Source of the DNA: Bacillus sp. (in: firmicutes)
GTDB lineage: Bacteria; Bacillota; Bacilli; Bacillales; Cytobacillaceae
Length of the DNA stretch: 11,635 nucleotides
Assembly: GCA_003457145.1 (NCBI GenBank)
Contig: DMSR01000362.1
Location: 464 to 12,098, forward strand
Direction: 5' to 3'
Shown piece by piece: positions 6,315-11,635 of the stretch; the first letter of the stretch is position 1, and each line of letters begins with the position of its first letter. Below the pieces are notes generated by a model that saw only the letters and a list, made by a program, of their open reading frames with translations, was not told the origin of the DNA and searched no databases. The position numbers and the translations under genes are program-made.

Positions 6315-7466
6315 TTACTTCGTTCCCGCTGCCAAAGCAGCTTCAAACTGTCCGATTATATCTCCAGCATCCTCAATCCCGACTGAAATTCTGACTAAAT
6401 CATATGTAATGCCAAGTTCTGTCTGTGCCTCCGGGGGAAGTGCACGGTGGGAGGTCTTCAGTGGATGGGATACAGTTGTTTCAACTCCAGCGAGCGTTGG
6501 GACAATCTTGACCCAGCCCAGCGACTTGAAAAATTCATCTGTATCAACCTGCTCGGAAAGCTCAATCGTTACGATTGCACCAAAACCCTTTTCCCCTTCT
6601 TCAAACGGATAGTAAACCTTGGCGACATGATCGTTTTCCTTTAAACTTTCAGCAAGCAGTTTGGCATTATGTGATTGTGCCTTCATCCTTAATGCGAGTG
6701 TTTTCAACCCTCTGCATGTCAGCCAGGCTTCGAACGGGCTAAGGTTCGCTCCAAGATTAACGATTCTGGCGCGTGCTTCAGCAATTAAATCCTTTCTGCC
6801 AACCACGACTCCAGCAGTGACATCACTGTGACCGCCAATATACTTTGTGGCACTGTGGACAACGAGATCCGCTCCCAATAAATACGGACGCACATGCAAT
6901 GGAGTAGCAAATGTATTATCAACCAGGACGGTCAGTTTCCGGTGCTTAGCCAGGTTGATTACTTCTGGTAATTTTTCAACCCGAAGAAGCGGATTCGTAA
7001 TTGACTCCGTATAAAGCAGTTTTGTATTATCCTTGATTGCTGCCTCAACCCTGGATAAATCTGAAAAGGGGACAAATGAAGTCTCGATTCCAAAATTTTG
7101 CAGCTCTGACTTTAACATGTAAAAACTGCCGCCGTATAAATCATCCGCTGCCAGGATATGATCCCCGCTTTTCACAACAGCAAGTACACCGGCAAGAATT
7201 GCTGACAAGCCTGAAGAAGCTGCCACTCCATCTGGAGCGTGCTCAAGCGCGGCTATAGACTGTCCCAGCTCATCGGTATTCGGATTTCCAACTCTTGAAT
7301 ATAAGTAATTTCCCTCACCCTGATAAAACCCCTCGAGTTCATCGAGATCGTTAAAGGTAAAGGCTGATGTTTGATAAATAGGCGTAGCCTTACTTTTAAT
7401 TCCTTGAGTCTTTTTATGTAATCCATGAAGAACTTCTGTTTCGAACTTTCCTGCCAATTCGTCCAC
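6315..7466 (-). CDS. trans-sulfuration PLP enzyme (cystathionine gamma-synthase / O-acetylhomoserine thiolyase type)
   Basis: A fold-type I PLP enzyme of the Cys/Met metabolism family, 383 residues (usual 370-400). Visible signatures are YSRVGNPN (Tyr56, Arg58; phosphate contacts from the neighbouring subunit), LYGGS (Tyr111, stacks on PLP), SITNP (Asn158), Asp183 in VDNTFATP, the PLP lysine Lys208 in HSATKYIGGHSD, and Arg359 in LVRISVG (substrate carboxylate). The loop before FGAIVTIEL is about ten residues shorter than in most relatives, a feature I also recall in B. subtilis MetI. The S-box leader places it in methionine synthesis, so a MetI-like role is favoured over methionine gamma-lyase or MccB-type lyase. 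The start is uncertain: GTG at 7466 has a weak site, while AGGTGG lies 5 nt before a TTG at 7457. No clear terminator separates it from the stress gene. Confidence 0.9.
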   Translation of the reverse strand: MDELAGKFETEVLHGLHKKTQGIKSKATPIYQTSAFTFNDLDELEGFYQGEGNYLYSRVGNPNTDELGQSIAALEHAPDGVAASSGLSAILAGVLAVVKSGDHILAADDLYGGSFYMLKSELQNFGIETSFVPFSDLSRVEAAIKDNTKLLYTESITNPLLRVEKLPEVINLAKHRKLTVLVDNTFATPLHVRPYLLGADLVVHSATKYIGGHSDVTAGVVVGRKDLIAEARARIVNLGANLSPFEAWLTCRGLKTLALRMKAQSHNAKLLAESLKENDHVAKVYYPFEEGEKGFGAIVTIELSEQVDTDEFFKSLGWVKIVPTLAGVETTVSHPLKTSHRALPPEAQTELGITYDLVRISVGIEDAGDIIGQFEAALAAGTK

Positions 7467-7635
7467 CTGCTTTTTATGTATTTTAGTAAGGAAATTCAGC
7501 TCTTTTGCTTCCGCTTATGTAAAAATAACTTTCCGAAAGCTTCGTTAAAGAACCTTTTGAAAAGAGCAAGAATACAAAATATAATGCGACAAATGTCTTT
7601 AATTTTACACCGGCAATCAATGTGAATACACATAA
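7467..7635 (-). other. long untranslated stretch between riboswitch terminator and start codon
   Basis: About 169 nt separate the riboswitch terminator from the start of the PLP enzyme. The stretch is AT-rich. I see no convincing promoter, and the only small minus-strand open frame (7633-7496, 45 codons) has no ribosome site and overlaps the terminator tail. It appears to be plain leader sequence or the remains of something lost. Confidence 0.4.
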
Positions 7636-7670
7636 TTAAAAAAACCCTTCATTTAAGAAGAGGTTTTTTC
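7636..7670 (-). terminator. riboswitch-controlled terminator
   Basis: On the minus strand AAAAAACC, a bulged T and CTTC pair across TTAAAT with GAAG and GGTTTTTT, followed by more T. Its 5' half (CCTCTT, 7663-7658) can instead pair with GAGAGG at the 3' side of the aptamer P1 (7686-7681), forming the antiterminator. SAM binding would stabilise P1 and let this terminator form. Confidence 0.9.
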
Positions 7671-7683
7671 AGTGAAGCATCCT

Positions 7684-7782
7684 CTCTCATCTTCAGCCGT
7701 AAATCTTCAGGATATAGCACCTTTCATTTTCAAAGGTTGCCGGGCTTCAAAGGGCCATTCCCTCAGCCGCTCTGGATAAGAG
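7684..7782 (-). ncRNA. SAM-I (S-box) riboswitch aptamer
   Basis: On the minus strand the conserved S-box features appear in order. P1 is CTCTTATC pairing with GATGAGAG (one G-U). The AGAGCGGCTGAGGGAATGGCCC segment follows (CAGAGC, GAGGGA, TGGCCC are the P1/P2 and kink-turn core), then GAAGCCCGGCAACC, then AAAGGTGCTA and ATCCTG, then AGATGAGAG closing P1. These are the classic sequence blocks of SAM-I. Antiterminator and terminator follow directly, so the downstream PLP-enzyme gene should be shut off when SAM is plentiful and transcribed when methionine/SAM is low. Confidence 0.95.
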
Positions 7783-7881
7783 TTAGGTTCTGTTCTTTTC
7801 ATGCACTTTGTTATTATTCTTTTTCTATTTCTTACCCGTAAATAACAGAATCAATTTGTAATAAGTTTCTATATTAGCTGA

Positions 7882-7911
7882 AGTATATCAGCAAGGCCGC
7901 TGCCTCGTCAA
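7882..7911 (-). promoter_or_regulatory. sigma-A promoter for the riboswitch transcript
   Basis: On the minus strand TTGACG (7911-7906), 18 nt, then TATACT (7887-7882), preceded by TGA to give an extended -10 (TGnTATACT). Start is expected near 7875, leaving about 93 nt before the aptamer. A 5-bp inverted repeat GCTGA/TCAGC (7877-7892) frames the -10 box exactly. A weaker alternative (TTTACG, 18 nt, AATAAT; 7842-7813) lies closer to the aptamer. Confidence 0.65.
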
Positions 7912-7976
7912 TTAGCTATTTCTCCAGCTATTCTGAACATATAGAAGGTATTTTAACTGAGGTACTACTTTTGGAA

Positions 7977-9035
7977 TCAGTCATCGGCCGGGTCGCTGTC
8001 AAGCAGATCCCATGGGGTAATGACACCGATTGGTTTTCCATGGCGGTCACCTGTTTCGGTGATGATTACAGCCTGTAGTTTCTTGCCTCTAGTATGGTAG
8101 CGTTCAAAAAGTTCTTCTATATCATATAATGAAGCCTGTTCTGTTACGAAGGTTACAAAATAATTCTTTCCATTTGATAATAGCTCTTTGACACGCACAT
8201 CTTCAAAATGGATCACTTCACTTGAAAAATGCTGCGACATCCACTGGATGATTTCTGTCGATGTAAGCAGGGCGATGTATTTATCGTCTTTGTCATAGAT
8301 CGGGAACCTTGTAAAATCAAACTTGTTAATCACCTTGAGTACATCTTTAAGATAAGCGTCCTCATAATAGTAGAACACCGGACTGGTCGCAATGGAAAGG
8401 GCCGTTTGCGGCTTCTCAAATTCCTTTGAAATTTCCTCGATCCGTTCGACCACTTCTATATGCGGCTCGGCGATATAATAATCCGAATTCACCTTCTCAT
8501 GGACAATTGCATTTCGAAGCTTTGCAAACTGATGCAAGTCACTTTTATACTTGCGGATCAAGGAGTATCTTTTATGACCAGCGTACAATAATTCAACAAA
8601 AGCATCGCTTTCCGTCTTCCCGACCATTTCCTTCAAAGCCTTGTGCACCCTGTTGAAAGCTGTCTCGAATCTGCCAGATTGCTCTTTATGATTCACTTCA
8701 TGTTCCTTTGCTTCATTCGCTGTCTGGCTCTTGTTATCTGTTTGATTTTTAAAATTATGTTGATTCTTATCAGACTCTTTGTTTACTTTTGATTGCCTGT
8801 TGCTTTCAGTTTTTTTTTCCGGTTTTTGCTGCTTGGTGCTTTCAGTTTTATTTGCCGGTTTTTGTTGCTTGATTTCTTTCGTATTGACCTTTTTATCCAT
8901 CTTGCTTTTATCTTTTTTGTTGTTTGCCGGTTTTTCATAAATTTTTTCAGCCTGTTGTCCTTTATCAGCTTTGCCTGATTTGGAGTCCTGCTGCTTCTGA
9001 TCGTATCTATGTTTTACTTGAGCATTGTTTGCCAA
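7977..9035 (-). CDS. HEPN-like domain plus CBS-pair protein with disordered Lys/Gln-rich head
   Basis: The start is taken as the TTG at 9035, 7 nt after GGAGG; an in-frame TTG at 9056 would read through that site. The 352-residue protein has a low-complexity Lys/Gln/Asn/Glu head (1-120) with a 12-residue repeat. A helical segment follows (121-205) with NRVHKALKEMVGKTESDAFVE and then LRNAIVHEK, where Arg174 and His179 form the Rx4H motif typical of HEPN domains. A CBS pair occupies about 214-265 and 283-345, ending GKPIGVITPWDLLDSD. CBS pairs usually bind adenosyl nucleotides and regulate the attached domain; many HEPN domains are ribonucleases, others are non-catalytic. A nucleotide-gated RNA-acting or RNA-binding role is an inference. 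No terminator is visible downstream, and the promoter is unclear. Confidence 0.82.
   Translation of the reverse strand: MANNAQVKHRYDQKQQDSKSGKADKGQQAEKIYEKPANNKKDKSKMDKKVNTKEIKQQKPANKTESTKQQKPEKKTESNRQSKVNKESDKNQHNFKNQTDNKSQTANEAKEHEVNHKEQSGRFETAFNRVHKALKEMVGKTESDAFVELLYAGHKRYSLIRKYKSDLHQFAKLRNAIVHEKVNSDYYIAEPHIEVVERIEEISKEFEKPQTALSIATSPVFYYYEDAYLKDVLKVINKFDFTRFPIYDKDDKYIALLTSTEIIQWMSQHFSSEVIHFEDVRVKELLSNGKNYFVTFVTEQASLYDIEELFERYHTRGKKLQAVIITETGDRHGKPIGVITPWDLLDSDPADD
8802..8871 (-). repeat. two-copy 36-nt tandem repeat inside the disordered head
   Basis: Two 34-nt near-identical blocks (8802-8835 and 8838-8871) are spaced 36 nt apart, in frame. They encode KQQKPANKTEST and KQQKPEKKTESN (residues 56-79 of the 352-aa protein). 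It is a recent in-frame duplication that lengthens the disordered region. Confidence 0.85.
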
Positions 9036-9199
9036 AATGGTCCCTCCAAAAATCAATTCGTCTCACAATACATCATTACCCTCATTGACCGTTCCTCTAA
9101 TCCTGGTTATATAATCTAAAAATACCAGAAGACGAGGACATCGTACCCCTTGTTTTGCCTAAATAATCGTATCTTCAGCGATTCCCCCATAGGCCGGAT
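9036..9199. other. leader region of the HEPN-CBS gene
   Basis: This stretch separates the HEPN-CBS start from the periodic array. GGAGG for the TTG start is at the left edge. A TATATA hexamer lies on the minus strand near 9106-9112 (within GATTATATAACC), but I find no matching -35 and no sigma-B pair, so the promoter is not identified. No gene is seen. Confidence 0.35.
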
Positions 9200-9325
9200 A
9201 GGAATCACTACGATTCGATCTGGAATCACTACGAATTGGCGGATATTCACTACGAAATCATCCCGAATCACTACGAAATAACTGTTATTCACTACGAAAT
9301 TCAGTATAATCACTACTTTTTCCAC
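9200..9325. repeat. six-copy, 21-bp periodic array of TCACTACGA
   Basis: The 9-mer TCACTACGA starts at 9205, 9226, 9247, 9268 and 9289, with a sixth copy ending in T instead of GA at 9310: an exact 21-bp step each time. The base before is A or T and the bases after the core tend to A/T (AAT, ATT), while the remaining spacer bases differ in every unit. Some units form a small dyad, TTC-ACTAC-GAA. No further copy is found at 9184 or 9331. It lies in the non-coding gap between the HEPN-CBS gene and the 44-aa gene. Conserved short cores at two helical turns with unconserved spacers look like protein-binding sites or a dispersed repeat family, not a microsatellite. Confidence 0.9.
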
Positions 9326-9422
9326 CTGCTGGTAAAAAACATTCCATACCGGAGACATTATACCCATTCGCTGCTTTATGTATTGAGATTGATTTCATGA
9401 TCTTTAAAACTAGGTTCTGTAT

Positions 9423-9455
9423 AAAAAAAGTGCCCCGCATACGACGGGACACTTT
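9423..9455 (-). terminator. terminator of the amidase / 44-aa gene unit
   Basis: On the minus strand an AAAGTGTCCCG / CGGGGCACTTT stem (one T-G pair) with a 6-nt loop is followed by a run of seven T. It starts 5 nt past the TAA of the 44-aa gene. Confidence 0.92.
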
Positions 9456-9459
9456 ATGC

Positions 9460-9594
9460 TTAATCAATCGGATTGTTTTGCTTCTTTTCTCTTTGGCCGG
9501 TTGTGAATTCGACCATTTCTTCACTTGTGTTGTTGCCTTTTTTCTTATTATTATTGCGCTGGGCGTTTCCGTTGCCAAGCTTCTGTCTTCCCAT
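9460..9594 (-). CDS. small hydrophilic protein, 44 aa
   Basis: A short gene read by hand in a frame different from the longer open frames that overlap it. AAAGGAG lies 9 nt before the ATG at 9594, and a strong terminator follows the stop by 5 nt. The protein is highly polar, beginning MGRQKLGNGNAQRNNNKKKG, then NNTSEEMVEFTTGQREKKQNN and PID. Its Asn/Lys/Gln/Gly composition and size recall the minor small acid-soluble spore proteins of Bacillus (SspO/SspN/SspP-like), but I cannot match it to one of them, so the spore link is a guess from composition. It starts 24 nt after the amidase stop with no terminator between, so it is probably translated from the amidase transcript. Confidence 0.8.
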   Translation of the reverse strand: MGRQKLGNGNAQRNNNKKKGNNTSEEMVEFTTGQREKKQNNPID

Positions 9595-9618
9595 ACTCGA
9601 TCTCTCCTTTAGATGGAT

Positions 9619-11115
9619 TCAAGAAGTAGTATGGATTTTTTCCGTATTGTTTATTCTAAGTTCAGGTGCTGTGCGGATCTTTGTGGCCTGCTCGAATGAG
9701 TAGGCCAGCTTTATTAATAATGGTTCACTGAAAGCAGTTCCTGTAAAGGTTATTCCAACCGGTTCACCTTCAGTTGTATACCCTGCAGGTACAGTCACCG
9801 ACGGGTAACCGGCTCTTGAACCGATTGTTGAACCATCCATTGGGAGAAGAATCACGTCAACTCCATACTCCTTCAAGCCGTAGTCAATTCCCTGCTCCCT
9901 GGACATATACAGATTATATTCAAGCTCATCAAGGTATTCAGCCTCCGTTAATGTTCCGCTGGTCGCTTCGGATTCGAGCAAAACGTCCTGGCCGTACTTT
10001 AGGGTCTGCTCGCTATTCCTGTTATTGAAGGAGATGACCTCTGTAAGCGACCTGACAGGAAGGTGAGGCGCCAGATTACTTAAATAGGCATTCAAATCTG
10101 CTTTGAACTCATAGCTTAGAACCTTATGACTCCAAGTCGCCTTGGAAGCTGGCATCGTCACGTCAACAACCTCTGCGCCAAGTTCTTCAAGCTTATCAAC
10201 TGCCTCCTGAAAAATACGCTCTTTTTCCTCGGTCAATTTCCCAATATACTCTTCCCTTGAAACCCCGACTCTTGCTCCTTTTATCGCTTGTCCGTCAAAA
10301 AGGTCATTGTGATGGAATGCTGGCTGTGGCTGCATCGTCACCGAATCTTCAGGATCCTGACCGATAATTGCTTCTAAAAGATAGACGGCATCCTTTACTG
10401 TTCGCGCCATCGGCCCTGCTGTATCCTGGGTGTGGGCAATCGGGATGATGCCGCTCCTGCTGACAAGGCCGACAGTCGGCTTGATTCCGACCAATGAGTT
10501 CTGTGAAGCAGGATTCAAAATCGATCCATCCGTTTCAGTCCCAACAGCAGCGGCAGCGAGATTTGCAGCAATCGAAGCGCCTGATCCCGAACTGGATCCG
10601 CCAACATCAAACGTTCCAGGACCATAGGGATTCAATACCTGCCCGCCGCGGGAGCTATAGCCGCTCTTCATTCCATTTGCCATGAAATTCGCCCACTCTG
10701 TCATGTTGGTTTTTCCAAGAATAACCGCCCCTGCTTCGCGAAGCCTGGCAGCGACAAAGGCATCCTTAGCTGCAAAAGAATCCTTCAATGCAAGCGAACC
10801 AGCACTCGTATGCATTTTATCATTTGTATCAATATTGTCTTTAACAAGGACCGGAATTCCATGTAAAGGCCCCCTTGGTCCCTTTTCCTTGCGCTCGGCA
10901 TCCATCGCTGCTGCAATAGGAAGGGCATCAGCGTTTAACTCCAGGACCGAATTGATTGCCGGACCATTTTTATCAAAAGCGGCAATCCGCCCCATGTACA
11001 TCAGCACAAGATCATGTGAACTCATCTCGCCGCTGTTCATTTTTGCTTGCATTTCATCAATTGTAGCTTCAGGCAGCCACTCTTCCATTAAACTTTTCAG
11101 GCGCGGATTTCTCAC
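9619..11115 (-). CDS. amidase signature (AS) family amidase
   Basis: A 498-residue AS-family hydrolase. The Ser-cisSer-Lys triad is visible (numbered from the GTG start): Lys92 in IPVLVKDNID, cis-Ser175 in FDVGGSSSGSG, and nucleophile Ser198 in GTETDGSILNPAS. The run LHGIPVLVKDNIDT, AGAVILGKTNMTEWANF and the Gly/Ser-rich loop are standard for the family, and the TETDGS form resembles peptide-amidase-like members rather than GatA. GatA is also unlikely because no gatC or gatB is adjacent. The substrate is unknown; no signal peptide is seen. The start is uncertain: GTG at 11115 (AAAGGA 10 nt upstream) fits the family's N-terminus; ATG at 11163 also has a weak AAGGA site and would add 16 atypical residues. 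Confidence 0.9.
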   Translation of the reverse strand: MRNPRLKSLMEEWLPEATIDEMQAKMNSGEMSSHDLVLMYMGRIAAFDKNGPAINSVLELNADALPIAAAMDAERKEKGPRGPLHGIPVLVKDNIDTNDKMHTSAGSLALKDSFAAKDAFVAARLREAGAVILGKTNMTEWANFMANGMKSGYSSRGGQVLNPYGPGTFDVGGSSSGSGASIAANLAAAAVGTETDGSILNPASQNSLVGIKPTVGLVSRSGIIPIAHTQDTAGPMARTVKDAVYLLEAIIGQDPEDSVTMQPQPAFHHNDLFDGQAIKGARVGVSREEYIGKLTEEKERIFQEAVDKLEELGAEVVDVTMPASKATWSHKVLSYEFKADLNAYLSNLAPHLPVRSLTEVISFNNRNSEQTLKYGQDVLLESEATSGTLTEAEYLDELEYNLYMSREQGIDYGLKEYGVDVILLPMDGSTIGSRAGYPSVTVPAGYTTEGEPVGITFTGTAFSEPLLIKLAYSFEQATKIRTAPELRINNTEKIHTTS

Positions 11116-11288
11116 ATTCAACCATTCCTTTCCGATAAAACTACTGATATATATTCTTAACATTAGCAGAAAATCCTTTTTTCAAAGGGCTGGTTTTGGT
11201 TCATTAAAAGTTATTAAGATGCATCTAATATTTTCTTGCGCCATAGTGCGAATTTTTCATTCGCATGGGTGTCTCTGTTTAAACTTGG
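11116..11288. other. upstream region of the amidase gene
   Basis: No gene is seen here. It contains a perfect 10-bp palindrome, AGATGCATCT (11217-11226), and a 7-bp hairpin TGCGAAT/ATTCGCA (11247-11265) without a T-run. I find no convincing -35/-10 pair on the minus strand for the amidase. Either palindrome could be an operator, but nothing else supports this. Confidence 0.35.
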
Positions 11289-11336
11289 CTGTTGATTTCC
11301 GGTTATAGGCGCTGCGCTTTCCATTACAATCAACAG
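11289..11336. repeat. short palindromic repeat with 9-bp ends, likely eroded dispersed element
   Basis: The ends CTGTTGATT and AATCAACAG form a perfect 9-bp inverted repeat around a 30-nt interior that includes TTCCGG and GCTTTCCA. From memory these ends resemble a longer GC-rich palindromic repeat scattered in many Bacillaceae genomes (CTGTTGATTTCCG on one side, CCAATCAACAG on the other), with most of its middle lost here. The repeat is seen directly; membership in that family is an inference. No transposase is present. Confidence 0.6.
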
Positions 11337-11361
11337 GATGTCAAAAACAACAGCTTTAACA

Positions 11362-11384
11362 GAGCCTTTTATTAAGGCTCCTTT
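11362..11384 (+). terminator. hairpin with weak T-run
   Basis: A GAGCCTT/AAGGCTC stem with a 5-nt loop is followed on the plus strand by CTTTTCC. No plus-strand gene is seen before it, so if it acts as a terminator it would stop antisense transcription. It may also be a second hairpin downstream of the helicase. Confidence 0.35.
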
Positions 11385-11420
11385 TCCTCATCTTGCTAAC
11401 CACTATTTGCTTTAAAATGG

Positions 11421-11450
11421 TAAAAAGCTATAGGATCACCTATAGCTTTA
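11421..11450 (-). terminator. terminator of the DEAD-box helicase gene
   Basis: On the minus strand an 11-bp perfect stem AAAGCTATAGG / CCTATAGCTTT with a 4-nt loop is followed by further T to give TTTTT. It begins 7 nt past the stop codon of the helicase. Confidence 0.93.
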
Positions 11451-11456
11451 AGAAGG

Positions 11457-11635
11457 TTACTTTGCTGCGTCTACAATGCTTTCATGATAAAACTCTTTGA
11501 GCGCTGGTTGGGTATTGAGCGCCTTGCAAAACTTTTTCAAGTCGCGTTCTTCCCTTTCATTCACGATCGAGATGACCGTCCCTTCAGCACCGAAGCGTCC
11601 TGTCCGGCCTGACCTGTGGATGTATTGATCCTGTT
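11457..11635 (-). CDS. DEAD-box RNA helicase, C-terminal end (partial)
   Basis: Only the last 58 codons are in the window; the gene continues past base 11635. The fragment begins QDQYIHRSGRTGRFGAEGTV, which contains motif VI (HRxGRTGR) of the DEAD-box RecA-like domain 2, with the arginines that contact ATP across the domain cleft. It goes on VISIVNEREERDLKKF and ends KEFYHESIVDAAK. There is no RNA-binding tail (no RRM, no Arg/Gly-rich extension), so it is of the short helicase-core type such as YfmL in B. subtilis; the paralogue cannot be fixed from this fragment. It is followed by its own terminator. Confidence 0.93.
   Translation of the reverse strand, partial: QDQYIHRSGRTGRFGAEGTVISIVNEREERDLKKFCKALNTQPALKEFYHESIVDAAK

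Noticed and set aside
6315..7466. Shortened loop before FGAIVTIEL as a damaging deletion in the PLP enzyme
   Set aside because: All catalytic and PLP-binding residues are present, and B. subtilis MetI, as I recall it, shows a similarly short loop. It looks like a subfamily trait, not decay.
7496..7633. Cys-rich 45-codon minus-strand frame between riboswitch and PLP enzyme
   Set aside because: The start directly abuts the T-run of the terminator and has no ribosome site. The composition looks random.
9200..9325. CRISPR array
   Set aside because: The conserved part is only 9 nt and the spacers 12 nt, far below CRISPR repeat and spacer sizes, and no cas gene is present.
9116..9367. Minus-strand open frame of 83 codons with repeated Phe-Val-Val heptads
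   Set aside because: It is produced by the 21-bp array being a multiple of three. There is no ribosome site at its start, and codon choice within the repeated core never varies, which points to DNA-level rather than protein-level constraint. It is mentioned because such arrays may be annotated as hypothetical proteins.
9285..9578. Minus-strand open frame of 97 codons overlapping the 44-aa gene
   Set aside because: It lacks a ribosome site and runs through both the terminator at 9423-9455 and the periodic array. The 44-aa frame has the good start signals.
10682..11308. Plus-strand open frame of 208 codons
   Set aside because: It is antisense to the N-terminal part of the amidase, has no ribosome site and encodes no recognisable domain. 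The amidase motifs are unambiguous on the other strand.

Overview
The window reads as chromosomal DNA from a low-to-mid-GC member of the Bacillaceae (Bacillus, Mesobacillus, Cytobacillus or Neobacillus type). The evidence is strong AAGGAGG-type ribosome binding sites, frequent GTG/TTG starts, a LiaFSR cell-envelope stress operon, a sigma-B type promoter, an S-box (SAM) riboswitch, and many compact intrinsic terminators. Most genes are on the minus strand. Genus and species cannot be fixed from the sequence alone.

Left part (1-4380). A small plus-strand gene ends in a terminator at 217-238. Next comes a minus-strand lia (cell-wall antibiotic / envelope stress) operon. In transcription order it holds a LiaI/lmo0954-like small membrane protein (4135-3785), a PspA/LiaH protein (3705-3058), a leaky hairpin (3036-3014), liaF, liaS and liaR with overlapping stops and starts, and an unassigned 60-residue single-span membrane protein (426-244). 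A clear sigma-A promoter with an inverted repeat over its -35 lies ahead of the first gene and is the natural LiaR target. LiaF holds the LiaS kinase in check, LiaS phosphorylates LiaR, and LiaR turns on the two membrane-protecting proteins and its own genes.

Middle (4337-7976). A secreted LysM-CAP protein with its own strong terminator is followed by two short plus-strand reading frames (one convincing, one tentative). Then come a glycine-zipper general stress protein under a near-consensus sigma-B promoter and a trans-sulfuration PLP enzyme. That enzyme has a leader carrying a complete S-box riboswitch with antiterminator and terminator, so methionine supply (through SAM) controls it.

Right part (7977-11635). 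A 352-residue protein joins a long Lys/Gln-rich disordered head, a HEPN-like helical domain with an Rx4H motif, and a CBS pair. Upstream of it is the most unusual signal in the window: six copies of the 9-mer TCACTACGA at an exact 21-bp period with unrelated spacers. Next are a 44-residue hydrophilic gene, an amidase-signature enzyme, a small eroded palindromic repeat, and the last 58 codons of a DEAD-box RNA helicase.

Best candidates for something undescribed are the 21-bp periodic array, the HEPN-CBS fusion beside it, and the small membrane protein closing the lia operon.
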